A stretch of DNA of 64,000 nt from Agromyces bauzanensis (GTDB taxonomy: Bacteria > Actinomycetota > Actinomycetes > Actinomycetales > Microbacteriaceae), in NCBI RefSeq assembly GCF_014645655.1, contig NZ_BMMD01000010.1, positions 1-64,000 of the forward strand, given 5' to 3'. This document shows, piece after piece, positions 8,706-17,186 of this stretch (the stretch's first letter is position 1; every line of letters starts with the position of its first letter). A program made the position numbers and the translations under genes. Below the pieces are notes generated by a model. The model saw only the letters and a program-made list of their open reading frames with translations. It searched no databases and was not told where the DNA came from.

Positions 8706-9869
8706 TCAGGCCGGCCCACTCGGTTCGTCGTCCTTGAGGATACGGGGCAGGTACCCGAGCGCGTCGAGCTGTCGAATGACGAACTGGCCGAGCGGTGCCC
8801 TGGCGAGCGAGACCCGGTAGAAGCGCGGGCCGCGTTCGTCGTGCACCAGAATGCCGCGCTCGACGAGCGATCGGATCGTCACGGAGCGTTGCGACGGGCT
8901 CCCGGGCAGCGCAGGTTCCAGATCGCCCGCCTTCACGACGCCGTGACGCACGGCGATTTTCAGAGCGGCGCTCTCGGCGGCGGTCGCCGCTCCACTCGTG
9001 GTGAGGCGGTCGATAGCCGGGTCGATGAGCTCGTCCATGACGAACGCGAAGTCCTGCATCTGCACGAGACGCTCGAGGTCGTGGCGCAGGCCGCGCACGA
9101 AGAACTCGCACCACGCAACCGTCCCGGTCGGCGAAAGATCGTCCGCGGCTTCCAATGCCGCATAGTAGCCGTCGCGATCGTTGCCGAACACCGCCGTCGG
9201 ATTCACGGCACGGTAGCCGGGGACCGAGTCGAAGCCGTTTCGACGCAACATCGCGTACGTGAACAGGCGTGACACGCGCCCGTTGCCGTTGGTGAACGGG
9301 TGGATCCAGACGAACCGGTGGTGAGCGATCGCCGCATGGAGCATCTGTTCGTGCGTTGGCATGTCACGATTCGCGAAGTCGAGCAGCTCCGACATCTCCG
9401 CGTGGACGTACACGTGCGATGGCGGCGTATGGGCGGAACCGTTGATCGAGACCTCGTTGGCGCGATACTCGCCCGGCGTACGGTCTCCCTCACGGTGCAG
9501 TCCGTCCACCGTGATGCGATGCAGCTCCCGGATGAGGACGTGAGTCAGCGGCCGTGCAGGATCGGTGGTGTCGATGAAATCGATGCCGGCGAGGATATTG
9601 GTGATCTCCCGCAGTGAATCCGATGTCGCGGGGCGCCCGGACGCGACCGCCGGGATGTCTGCCAGTGCGTCATAGACCGTGGTGCGATTGCCCTCGATCC
9701 GGGCGGAGATCACGCTCATCACGACACGGAAGAGGGCGTGGAGTTCGGTGAGCGTGCGTGCGGGCGTCGTGCCACCGCCGAGGTTGCCGCGGAGACGCTC
9801 GATTTCGAAGGCATAGCGAACGAGATCGGATCCGAAATCGACCGGCGGCAGTTCATACCTGTTGCTCAC
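8706..9869 (-). CDS. Fic-family protein adenylyltransferase, class II
   Basis: A 387-residue Fic protein. The catalytic motif HPFTNGNGRVSR begins at His190 and is intact. An N-terminal inhibitory motif S-x-x-x-E-G (Ser55 to Glu59-Gly60) is present, marking a class II, self-inhibited enzyme that transfers AMP to target hydroxyls. A winged-helix segment follows at about 300-350. No separate small antitoxin gene is adjacent, as expected for class II. GTG 9869 is the start. The gene and its upstream region are less GC-rich, with more A/T third positions than neighbours, suggesting recent transfer. Target unknown. Confidence 0.9.
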   Translation of the reverse strand: MSNRYELPPVDFGSDLVRYAFEIERLRGNLGGGTTPARTLTELHALFRVVMSVISARIEGNRTTVYDALADIPAVASGRPATSDSLREITNILAGIDFIDTTDPARPLTHVLIRELHRITVDGLHREGDRTPGEYRANEVSINGSAHTPPSHVYVHAEMSELLDFANRDMPTHEQMLHAAIAHHRFVWIHPFTNGNGRVSRLFTYAMLRRNGFDSVPGYRAVNPTAVFGNDRDGYYAALEAADDLSPTGTVAWCEFFVRGLRHDLERLVQMQDFAFVMDELIDPAIDRLTTSGAATAAESAALKIAVRHGVVKAGDLEPALPGSPSQRSVTIRSLVERGILVHDERGPRFYRVSLARAPLGQFVIRQLDALGYLPRILKDDEPSGPA

Positions 9870-10093
9870 GGCGAGATCCGAACTTGTTCGCCATTCGAGA
9901 AGTATTTGTGCACGGTGCCGATACTAGCCGGGAAACGAGCGGATTGTACGCGATCCACATTCGAGATTATTTGTCAAGGCGATGCTGCGGTTCTTGTCGG
10001 CCATCGGTCGACATTCGGCTTGTGGGCGAATCTGCGAGGACGGCCGTACTGCACTGAGCCGGTTGCCGACACGCACCGCGTGGGGCGCGCGCG

Positions 10094-10099
10094 TACCCT
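10094..10099 (+). promoter_or_regulatory. -10 hexamer TACCCT, leaderless start
   Basis: TACCCT sits 7 nt before ATG 10107 of the alcohol dehydrogenase gene. Confidence 0.6.
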
Positions 10100-10106
10100 C
10101 GAGAAC

Positions 10107-11156
10107 ATGCTCGCCACCGTCATCCACGCCGCCCGCGACATCCGCGTCGAATCCGTGCCCGACCCCGAGCTGTCGACCGGCGGCGACGCGATCGTACGCG
10201 TCGTGGCGTCGTGCGTGTGCGGCTCCGACCTGTGGCCGTATCGCGGCATCACGCCGACGCGCGAGCCGCACCGCATCGGGCACGAGTTCGTCGGCGTCGT
10301 CGAGGAGGTGGGCGACGACGTCGAGCGCATCGGGGTCGGCGACTTCGTCATCGCGCCGTTCTACGTGTGCGACAACTCGTGCATCAACTGCCGCAACGGC
10401 GTGAGCACCTCGTGCCTGCACGGCGGCTGGTGGGGCAGCGACGACCGGCTCGGCGGCTTCGCCGACGGCGGCCAGGGCGAGCGCGTACGTGTGCCCCTCG
10501 CGGACGGCACGCTCGTCGCCGTGCCCGGCGAGGTCGCCGACGACCAGGTGCCCGGGCTCCTCACCCTCTCCGACGTGATGGGCACGGGTCACCACGCCGC
10601 CGTCTCAGCGGGTGTCGGCCCCGGCGACTCGGTTGCGGTCGTGGGCGACGGCGCCGTCGGCCTGTGCGCGATCATCGCGGCGCGCCGACTCGGCGCGACG
10701 ACCATCATCGCGATGTCTCGGCATCCGGAGCGCCAGGCCCTCGCGCGCGACTTCGGCGCGACCCACATCGTCGCCGAGCGCGGCGAGGTTGGCATCAAGG
10801 CCGTGCAGGAACTGACCCACGGTATCGGCGCCGACCGGGTGCTCGAGTGCGTCGGCACCAAGGAGTCGATGGACCAGGCGATCCGCTCCACCCGTCCCGG
10901 CGGCATGGTCGGGTACGTCGGGGCGCCGAACGGCGGGCCCGAGCTCCCCGTGCGGCCGCTCTTCAACCGCAACATCGGCGTGAACGGCGGCGTCGCACCG
11001 GTGCGGGGCTACATCGAGGAGCTGCTGCCCGACGTGCTCTCGGGCGCGATCCAGCCGGGGCGCGTGTTCGACCTCGAGCTGCCGCTCGCCGAGGCGGCCG
11101 AGGCGTACGCCGCGATGGACGAGCGACGCGCCGTCAAGGTGCTTCTGCGGCCGTAA
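10107..11156 (+). CDS. Zinc-dependent alcohol dehydrogenase (MDR family)
   Basis: A 349-residue medium-chain dehydrogenase. The catalytic-zinc site is indicated by CGSDLWPYRG near residue 37 and GHEFVG near 58. Structural-zinc cysteines follow at about 91-106 (CDNSCINC). The NAD(P)-binding motif VVGDGAVGL is near 174. ATG 10107 is supported by the leaderless -10 hexamer; the open frame extends further upstream into AT-rich DNA without family sequence. It likely oxidises a small alcohol or threonine-like substrate; exact specificity cannot be read. Confidence 0.88.
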   Translation: MLATVIHAARDIRVESVPDPELSTGGDAIVRVVASCVCGSDLWPYRGITPTREPHRIGHEFVGVVEEVGDDVERIGVGDFVIAPFYVCDNSCINCRNGVSTSCLHGGWWGSDDRLGGFADGGQGERVRVPLADGTLVAVPGEVADDQVPGLLTLSDVMGTGHHAAVSAGVGPGDSVAVVGDGAVGLCAIIAARRLGATTIIAMSRHPERQALARDFGATHIVAERGEVGIKAVQELTHGIGADRVLECVGTKESMDQAIRSTRPGGMVGYVGAPNGGPELPVRPLFNRNIGVNGGVAPVRGYIEELLPDVLSGAIQPGRVFDLELPLAEAAEAYAAMDERRAVKVLLRP

Positions 11157-11169
11157 CCGGCTGCGGGGC

Positions 11170-11257
11170 CGAGCGGATGCCCCGGGGTGGATGCCCCGGG
11201 CGCATGCCCCGACGCAGCGCCGCAGAATCTGCGACATTCGCGACATCCGCGACATTC
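11170..11257. repeat. Short tandem motifs before the subtilase gene
   Basis: Three near-copies of (G)GATGCCCCG occur at about 11175-11211. Three 9-bp units follow at 11231-11257: GCGACATTC, GCGACATCC, GCGACATTC. The role is unknown. They lie in the 3' UTR of the dehydrogenase or the promoter region of the protease. Confidence 0.6.
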
Positions 11258-11353
11258 GGAGGAGACCCTTCCGTTCCGATCCCGCCTCTGCCAGCATGGC
11301 GCGAGTGAGCACCATCATTCGGGTGCCATCTGGAAGAAGGGACATCCAACTCC

Positions 11354-13105
11354 ATGAGAGTGATGAGATCCATCGCCACGACGGCAGTGTTCGCACTGGC
11401 CGTCACCGGCTTGGCAGCCGGATCCGCGATCGCCGCATCCGCCGCCCCCAACGAGGGCGAGGACCAGTACGTCGTGCTGTTCGCCGAGGGCACGTCATCG
11501 GCCGAGGCGCAGGCCGCCGTCGAGGCTGCGGGCGGCACCATCCTGAGCGCGAACACCGCGATCGGCGTCGCCACCGTCGTCACGACCGACGCGGAGTTCG
11601 CCGACCAGGCCGCCGATCAGTCCGTGATCGAGGGCACCGCGCAGAACCGCGTGGTCGGCGGCGTTCCCGACGACACCGCGGCCAAGCAGAAGCTGCGCGA
11701 GGACGCTGTCGAGCGCGAGACGCGCGTGACGCCCGAGGAGGCGGCCGCCCTCGGCAAGCCGAACGACCCGGGCAAGCCCGTGAAGGGCGCCGAGCCGCTC
11801 GCCGACCTGCAGTGGGACATGCAGCAGATCGACGCCACCGTCGACGGCTCGTACGCCGTCGAACGCGGCGACAAGAAGGTCACGGTCGGAATCATCGACA
11901 CCGGTGTCGACGGCAGCCACCCCGACATCAAGCCGAACTTCGACAAGCACCTCAGCCGCAACTTCACGGTCGACATCCCGGTCGACGCGAACGGCGCCTC
12001 CATCGACGGTGACTGTGCGGAAGAGCCCGACCAGTCCTGCGAGGACCCCGCCGATGTCGACGAGAACGGCCACGGCACGCATGTCGCCTCGACCATCGGC
12101 TCGCCGATCAACGGCATCGGCATCGCGGGTGTCGCGCCCGAGGTCACCCTGGTGAACCTCCGCGCGGGTCAGGACTCGGGGTACTTCTTCCTGCAAGCCT
12201 CGGTCGACGCGCTCACGTACGCCGGCGAGAACGGCATCGACGTGGTGAACATGAGCTACTACGTCGACCCGTGGCTGTTCAACTGCATCGACCACCCGGC
12301 CGACAGCGCCGAGGACCAGGCAGAGCAGCAGACGATCATCACCGCCATGCAGCGCGCGCTCGACTTCGCCCGTGCGAACGGCGTGACGCTCGTCGCGGCG
12401 GCCGGCAACGGCGCGAGCGACTACACCAAGGTGCTCTCCGACGCGTCGAGCCCCGACTTCGCGAGCGTCCCCGGCGAGGTCGCCTACGTGCGCGACCTGC
12501 TCGATCCCGAGTCGTGCATCTCGATGCCGAGCGAGGGTGACGGCGTGATCACGGTCTCGAGCACCGGCATCTCGGAACGCAAGTCGTATTACTCGGACTA
12601 CGGCAACGGGTTCGTGGATGTCGCGGCGCCCGGTGGCGACGTGTACGACACGGCCGACTTGAAGCGCGACTACAAGGCCGGCATCCTCGCCGCCTACCCG
12701 GCGGCCCTCGCCGCGGCCGAGGGGGCGATCGACGAGAACGGCGGTGTGGTCGTGCCGTGGGCGGTCAAGAGCTGCGACGTGAACGGCAAGGAGTGCGCGT
12801 ACTACCAGTACCTGCAGGGCACGTCGATGGCTTCGCCGCACGCGGCCGGCGTCGCGGCGCTCATCGTGAGCGCCTACGGCGAGCGTCAGCGCGGCGGGCT
12901 CACGCTCGACGCGGCCGAGGTGGAGGGCGTGCTGCTCGAGTCCGCCACGGCGAAGGCCTGCCCCGACCCCGCGGCGTACACCTACACCCGGATCCTGCCG
13001 AACGGCAGCACTGTGACGGCGACGCACACGTGCGAGGGCACCACCGAGTCGAACGGCTTCTACGGCGCGGGCATCATCAACGCGCTCGCTGCCGTCGGCG
13101 GCTGA
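11354..13105 (+). CDS. Secreted S8 subtilisin-like serine protease
   Basis: A 583-residue protease. A Sec signal peptide (about residues 1-31, ending ASAAP) is followed by an I9-type propeptide to about 150. The catalytic triad is intact: Asp182 in IIDTGVDGSHPD, His240 in NGHGTHV, Ser491 in GTSMASPHAAGVAAL. The oxyanion Asn is in AAAGNG near 352. The His-to-Ser distance of about 250 residues exceeds the subtilisin core, showing surface insertions with several Cys that may form disulfides. No cell-wall anchor is seen at the C-terminus, so it is probably released. An alternative start is ATG 11363. Confidence 0.93.
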   Translation: MRVMRSIATTAVFALAVTGLAAGSAIAASAAPNEGEDQYVVLFAEGTSSAEAQAAVEAAGGTILSANTAIGVATVVTTDAEFADQAADQSVIEGTAQNRVVGGVPDDTAAKQKLREDAVERETRVTPEEAAALGKPNDPGKPVKGAEPLADLQWDMQQIDATVDGSYAVERGDKKVTVGIIDTGVDGSHPDIKPNFDKHLSRNFTVDIPVDANGASIDGDCAEEPDQSCEDPADVDENGHGTHVASTIGSPINGIGIAGVAPEVTLVNLRAGQDSGYFFLQASVDALTYAGENGIDVVNMSYYVDPWLFNCIDHPADSAEDQAEQQTIITAMQRALDFARANGVTLVAAAGNGASDYTKVLSDASSPDFASVPGEVAYVRDLLDPESCISMPSEGDGVITVSSTGISERKSYYSDYGNGFVDVAAPGGDVYDTADLKRDYKAGILAAYPAALAAAEGAIDENGGVVVPWAVKSCDVNGKECAYYQYLQGTSMASPHAAGVAALIVSAYGERQRGGLTLDAAEVEGVLLESATAKACPDPAAYTYTRILPNGSTVTATHTCEGTTESNGFYGAGIINALAAVGG

Positions 13106-13169
13106 TCGGCTGACTTGGTCGGCCGATGAGTCGGTGAGGCCGGTCCGCTGACCGGCTGAAACCGACGCG

Positions 13170-13203
13170 AGGGGCGGATGGCGCAGTTGCGGCATCCGCC
13201 CCT
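13170..13203. terminator. Hairpin between convergent protease and nitroreductase genes
   Basis: A perfect 11-bp stem (AGGGGCGGATG at 13170-13180 with its complement at 13193-13203) has a 12-nt loop. It sits between the subtilase stop and the nitroreductase stop, so it is likely a bidirectional terminator. Confidence 0.7.
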
Positions 13204-13219
13204 TCGTCGTGTCCGAGCT

Positions 13220-13813
13220 CTACGCGCCCGCGAGCACGAGCTCGTCGAGCGGCCTGCGTCGGCGCGGGGCGACCTCGCGCTCGCGAAGGGGCTCGGGCAG
13301 CACGTCCGCGTCGCCGAGCACCCCGATCGCCGTGACCGACACGGCCTCGAGGTGCTCGTCGAGGCCGAACGCGTCGCGGAGCCGCGCTCCGTCGAACCCG
13401 CCCATCTGGTGCGTGTGCAGCCCCTCGTGCTGCGCTTGGATGGTGAGATGCGCGACGGCCTGGCCCAGGTCGTACCGCGCCCAGCGGCGGGGGCGGCCGT
13501 CGGGATCGACGACCTCGGCGAGATTGACGATGAGGAGCGCGGCGGAGTCGGCCCACGCCTGGTTCCAACCGTTCAGCGCGTCGTGCACGGTCGCGAACGC
13601 ATCGGTCCCGCGGCGGGCGACGATGAAGCGCCAGGGCTGGGCGTTGTTCGCCGACGGCGCCCAGCGGGCCGCCTCGAGGATCGTGCGCACGACCTCGGGA
13701 TCGATCTCGGCGGACGGGTCGTACGCGCGTGGGCTCCAGCGCTCGACGAGCGGCGTGATGAGCGGGGCGTCGGTCTCGGCGCGGCGCGAGGCGAGGGGGG
13801 TCGAAGTGGACAT
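13220..13813 (-). CDS. Nitroreductase-family oxidoreductase
   Basis: A 197-residue FMN-dependent nitroreductase fold. Family motifs are RWSPRAYDP near residue 25 (phosphate/FMN contact), ARWAPSANNAQPW near 49-61, and GQAVAHLTIQAQHEGLHTHQMGG near 117-139; the last segment is continuous, its start and end given by position. It probably reduces quinones, nitro compounds or flavins using NAD(P)H. It is divergent from the flavodoxin gene at 14021, with a repeated motif in the shared promoter region that could coordinate both. Confidence 0.88.
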   Translation of the reverse strand: MSTSTPLASRRAETDAPLITPLVERWSPRAYDPSAEIDPEVVRTILEAARWAPSANNAQPWRFIVARRGTDAFATVHDALNGWNQAWADSAALLIVNLAEVVDPDGRPRRWARYDLGQAVAHLTIQAQHEGLHTHQMGGFDGARLRDAFGLDEHLEAVSVTAIGVLGDADVLPEPLREREVAPRRRRPLDELVLAGA

Positions 13814-13877
13814 GCGGATGCTGCTTTCGTGCGAGAGGAACGGATGTCGGGGCTCCGTCGTCCCGCTTCATCCAACG

Positions 13878-13903
13878 TATTCCATGCACATGCATATTCC
13901 ATG
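13878..13903. promoter_or_regulatory. Direct repeat TATTCCATG in divergent promoter region
   Basis: TATTCCATG occurs at 13878-13886 and again at 13895-13903, 17 bp apart, flanking ATGCACATGCAT. This AT-rich patch lies between the divergent nitroreductase and flavodoxin genes and is a candidate regulator site. Confidence 0.45.
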
Positions 13904-14020
13904 AGTGGCGTTCGAGGGCACGTGCACCGGCGGCAGCGGGACCTTCGTCACTCCGTCCAGAACCCCCTCGGCGTAGCGTGCGGCATCTGGGGAGAGCGCA
14001 TCGACGAAGGGGGAGACACG

Positions 14021-14560
14021 ATGAAGGTGCTGGTCGCGTATGCGAGCAAGTACGGCGCGACGGAGGGCATCGCACGACGGCTCGGCGAGGGGCTGCGGAA
14101 GCGAGGGCTCGAGGTCGACGTCATGAGGTGCAAGGACGTGCACGAGGCATCTGGCTACGACGCCTACGTCGTCGGCTCGGCGGCGTACGAGTTCAACTGG
14201 CGCAGGAGTGCCAGGAAGTTCGTCGAACGCAATGCCGAGGTGCTCACCGCGACGCCGACCTGGCTGTTCTCGAGCGGCCCGCTCGGAACGGAGAAGGTCG
14301 ACAAGGACGGCAACGACGTGCTGAAGGGGGCCGAGCCCAAGCAGTTCGCGGAGTACCGCGAACTCGTGCACCCGCGAGGGACGCAGGTGTTCCGCGGCGC
14401 CTATCAACACGACGAGATCCGCGGTGTCGACCGCATCGTCGCGTGGATGCCGGCCGTCCGCGACATCCTGCCCGAGGGCGACTTCCGCGAGTGGGACGCG
14501 ATCGACGCGTGGGCGTCGACGATCGCCGACGAGATGGGGGAACCGGCCGCTCGTGCCTGA
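14021..14560 (+). CDS. Flavodoxin-domain protein (HemG/MioC-like)
   Basis: A 179-residue flavodoxin-like protein. The N-terminal FMN-phosphate loop is VAYASKYGATEGIA at about residues 4-17, and the family segment VVGSAAYEFNWRRSARKFV follows. The length and sequence resemble the HemG-type protoporphyrinogen-oxidase flavodoxin group common in actinobacteria. Start ATG 14021 has a purine-rich site (GGGGGAGAC) just upstream. The electron partner is unknown; the divergent nitroreductase is a candidate. Confidence 0.85.
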   Translation: MKVLVAYASKYGATEGIARRLGEGLRKRGLEVDVMRCKDVHEASGYDAYVVGSAAYEFNWRRSARKFVERNAEVLTATPTWLFSSGPLGTEKVDKDGNDVLKGAEPKQFAEYRELVHPRGTQVFRGAYQHDEIRGVDRIVAWMPAVRDILPEGDFREWDAIDAWASTIADEMGEPAARA

Positions 14561-14646
14561 CGCCGGCGCCCGCCGCCCTCGTTCGCGACGTTCGTCCCGG
14601 ACCGCCCCGGCGATCGCGTGTCGGTGGCCGCCGCCATGATCGACGC

Positions 14647-15131
14647 ATGACCGCGACGGGCGCGCACGACTTCGACTTCGTCTACGGCAGGTGGAACGTG
14701 CACAACGCCAAGCTGCGCGACACCACCGATCCGACCTGCGACGAGTGGGTGGAGTTCGAAGCGACCAGCGAGGTGTTCCCGATCCTGCACGGATACGGGC
14801 ATATCGACCGCATGACCGTGCTCGACCCGCCCGACGGCGATCCGTTCGAGGGCTTCACGCTGCGCCTCTTCGGCCCGGCCACCGAGCGCTGGTCGATCTG
14901 GTGGAGCTCGACTCCACCCCCGGCAAGCTCGACGTGCCCGTCGAGGGCGCCTTCGACGGCACGCACGGCACTTTCGAGTGCGACGACGTGATCGGCGGCC
15001 GCGACGTTCGGGTGCGCTTCGAGTGGCGCAGCGACGACCCGCGGGCGCCCGAATGGCGTCAGTCGTTCTCCGACGACGGCGGCAGCAGTTGGTCGACCAA
15101 CTGGATCATGCGGCTCACGCCGGCCGGTTGA
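14647..15131 (+). pseudogene. DUF1579-like protein, frameshifted
   Basis: Two frames together encode one recognisable protein of about 160 residues. The first reads HDFDFVYGRWNVHNAKLR to WSIWWSST in the frame of ATG 14647. The second reads PGKLDVPVEGAFDG to NWIMRLTP in the -1 frame to the stop at 15131. The switch is at about 14912-14921 in a run of five C, where one missing C would restore the frame. A GGTGGAG/CTCCACC hairpin spans the same spot. It is either a real pseudogene or a single-base error. Function of the family is unknown. Confidence 0.75.
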
Positions 15132-15176
15132 GCGCGGCGATCAACCGAGCCGGAGCGCGGGCCGCTCGCCCTGCCG

Positions 15177-16247
15177 CTATGCGCGCGCGAGCTCCTCGCG
15201 GATGGCCGCGACGAACGCGTCGATGTCGTCCTCGCTCGTGTCGAATGAGCACATCCAGCGCACTTCGCCGCGCGCGGCGTTCCAGTCGTAGAACCGGAAC
15301 CGCTCGCGCAGGCGATCGGCGACGCCCGGGGGCAGGGTCGCGAACACGCCGTTGGACTGCGTCTCCTGCGTGAACCCGAGGCCGGGCAAGTCGCCCGCCG
15401 CGATGCCCGCGTCGAGGGCGTCGCGCAGGCGCCGCGCCATCGCGTTCGCGTGCGACGCGTTGCGCAGGTACAGGTCGCCCTCGAGCAGCGCGATGAGCTG
15501 CGCCGAGACGAAGCGCATCTTCGAGGCCAGCTGCATGTTGAGCTTGCGCAGGTACTTGAGCCCGACGGATGCCTCGGGGTTCAGGACCACGATGGCCTCG
15601 CCGCCGAGGGCTCCGTTCTTGGTACCGCCGAAGCTCAGCACGTCGACGCCCGCGTCGCGCGTGAAGTCGCGCAGCGGGAGGCCGAGCGAGGCCGCCGCGT
15701 TCGAGAGCCGCGCGCCGTCCATGTACAGCTTCATGCCGTGCCGGTGCACGTGCTCGGAGATCGCCCGCACCTCCTCGACGGAGTACGCGGTGCCGAGCTC
15801 GGTGGTCTGCGTGATCGCGACCACGAGCGGCTGCGCCCGGTGCTCGTCGCCCCAGCCCCACGCCTCCCGGTCGATGAGCTCGGGCGTGAGCTTGCCGTCG
15901 GGCGTGGGCACGGTGAGCAGCTTGATGCCGCCCACGCGTTCCGGGGCGCCGCCCTCGTCGGAGTTGATGTGCGCCGTCGATGCGCTGATGACGGCGCCCC
16001 AGCGGGGCAGCATGGACTGCAGGCCGGTGACGTTCGCTCCCGTTCCGTTGAACACGGGGAACACCTCGACACCCGCGCCGAAGTGGTGCGCGAAGACCTC
16101 CTGCAGTCGCTCGGTGTAGACGTCCTCGCCGTAGGCGACCTGGTGCCCGCCGTTCGCGGTGGTGATCGCGGCGAGCACCTCGGGGTGCACGCCGGAGTAG
16201 TTGTCGGAGGCGAAGCCGCGGACGGCCGTGTCGTGGAGCTGGTTCAC
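15177..16247 (-). CDS. Low-specificity L-threonine aldolase
   Basis: A 356-residue PLP fold type I enzyme of the beta-eliminating lyase group. It would cleave L-threonine or allo-threonine to glycine and acetaldehyde. The PLP lysine is Lys210 in GGTKNGALGGE. Other family features are GFASDNYSGVHPEV near residue 11, FNGTGANVTGL near 65 and YMDGARLSNA near 175. GTG 16247 is preceded by a GGGAGG ribosome site. The gene is intact although genes on both sides are broken. Confidence 0.92.
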   Translation of the reverse strand: MNQLHDTAVRGFASDNYSGVHPEVLAAITTANGGHQVAYGEDVYTERLQEVFAHHFGAGVEVFPVFNGTGANVTGLQSMLPRWGAVISASTAHINSDEGGAPERVGGIKLLTVPTPDGKLTPELIDREAWGWGDEHRAQPLVVAITQTTELGTAYSVEEVRAISEHVHRHGMKLYMDGARLSNAAASLGLPLRDFTRDAGVDVLSFGGTKNGALGGEAIVVLNPEASVGLKYLRKLNMQLASKMRFVSAQLIALLEGDLYLRNASHANAMARRLRDALDAGIAAGDLPGLGFTQETQSNGVFATLPPGVADRLRERFRFYDWNAARGEVRWMCSFDTSEDDIDAFVAAIREELARA

Positions 16248-16392
16248 CGGACCATCCTCCCATTTCCCGCGCCCGGCCCGGTCCGTCGGATGGGTACTCC
16301 GACGCTCTCACCTGGGTAGCCGCTCCCGATGCGGGAGCCACCGCCGACGCGCAGGCTCGAGATGACCACGATGCAGACGAGGAGGACGGACC

Positions 16393-16835
16393 ATGACCAC
16401 CATGACGGCCCGCAACGGAGTCGACGTCGACCGGCTGGTCGCGACCATCGAGGACGAACGGCGCCGTTCGTCCTCGATGGCGACGAGCCGCCCGTGCTGC
16501 TCGGCTCGAACCACGGCCTGAACGCCGTGGAGCTGACCCTCCAGGCACTCGCGTACTGCTACGCCGTCGGAAACGTCGCGAACGCTGCCGCCCGGGGGAT
16601 CGAGATCGCCCGCCTGGACTACGAGATCGAGGGCGACCTCGACGTGCGGCGGTTCCTGGGGCTGGAAGGACAACGTCCGGGGTTCACGAAGATCCGGGCC
16701 AGGGGCATCGTCTCGAGCTCCAACGTGACGACAGAGGAACTCGACGAGCTGAGCCGGTACGTCCAGGCGACATCGCCGGTGCTGGATTGCCTCGTCAACC
16801 CGATCCCCGTGGAGACCACCCTCGAGGTCGTGTGA
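16393..16835 (+). pseudogene. OsmC-family protein, internally deleted
   Basis: ATG 16393 has a strong site (GAGGAGG) and begins an OsmC-like N-terminus (MTTMTARNGVDVDRLVATIE), but that frame stops at 16521. The remainder of the protein (APFVLDGDEPPVLLGSNHG, ALAYCYAVG, SPVLDCLVNPIPVETTLEVV) is in another frame from about 16466. From memory of the family, about 40 residues between the two parts are missing. The break coincides exactly with a perfect 36-bp palindrome (16445-16480). The peroxide-reactive cysteine region is retained, but no intact product can form. Confidence 0.8.
16445..16480. repeat. Perfect 36-bp palindrome at the OsmC lesion
   Basis: Positions 16445-16462 are the exact reverse complement of 16463-16480, with no spacer. 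All 18 base pairs match when checked base by base, and the flanking pair 16444/16481 does not. Confidence 0.95.
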
Positions 16836-16864
16836 GCATCCGCGTGGGTTCTCGGAGGACGGTG

Positions 16865-17060
16865 ATGACGATGAGCGGGACGACGGTCGACGTCGTGGAC
16901 CTCGGGGTGCGAGTGAAGGAGATGTATCGTGCGGTGGCCGAGGACCCAGGCGGCCAGTACCACTTCGAGGTGGGGCGTGCGCTGGCGGAGCGGCTCGGAT
17001 ACCCCGCCCCGATCCTCGATCGGCTCCCACGCGGAGCCGTCGAATTCAGCGGGCTCGTGC
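16865..17060 (+). pseudogene. N-terminal fragment of a SAM methyltransferase
   Basis: From ATG 16865 the frame encodes VRVKEMYRAVAEDPGGQYHFE and ALAERLGYPAPILDRLP, which match the N-terminal lead of ArsM-like methyltransferases as I know them. The SAM-binding motif (VVDLGSGSG type) that should follow never appears. After about residue 65 the frame runs into a hydrophobic stretch (LVLVALALVAFTR) unlike the family, and then to a stop at 17212. This suggests a deletion joining two genes. Confidence 0.6.
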
Positions 17061-17186
17061 TCGTGGCCCTCGCCCTCGTCGCCTTCACACGCGCTCCTAC
17101 CGCGTGCTGTCGGCGGAGTTCCAAGGGGCCGGGCCGGGTGAGCCGCCGACGGATGCCCCGATCGAGGCATCCGGCGGCGCACCGGC

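Noticed and set aside
8706-9869. Fic as part of a two-gene toxin-antitoxin pair
   Set aside because: The inhibitory helix motif is within the protein itself and no small antitoxin gene precedes it.
9961-9990. TTGACA on the minus strand before fic as a -35 element
   Set aside because: The best -10 candidate (TACAAT) is 23 nt away, too far for a standard promoter; the true promoter was not resolved.
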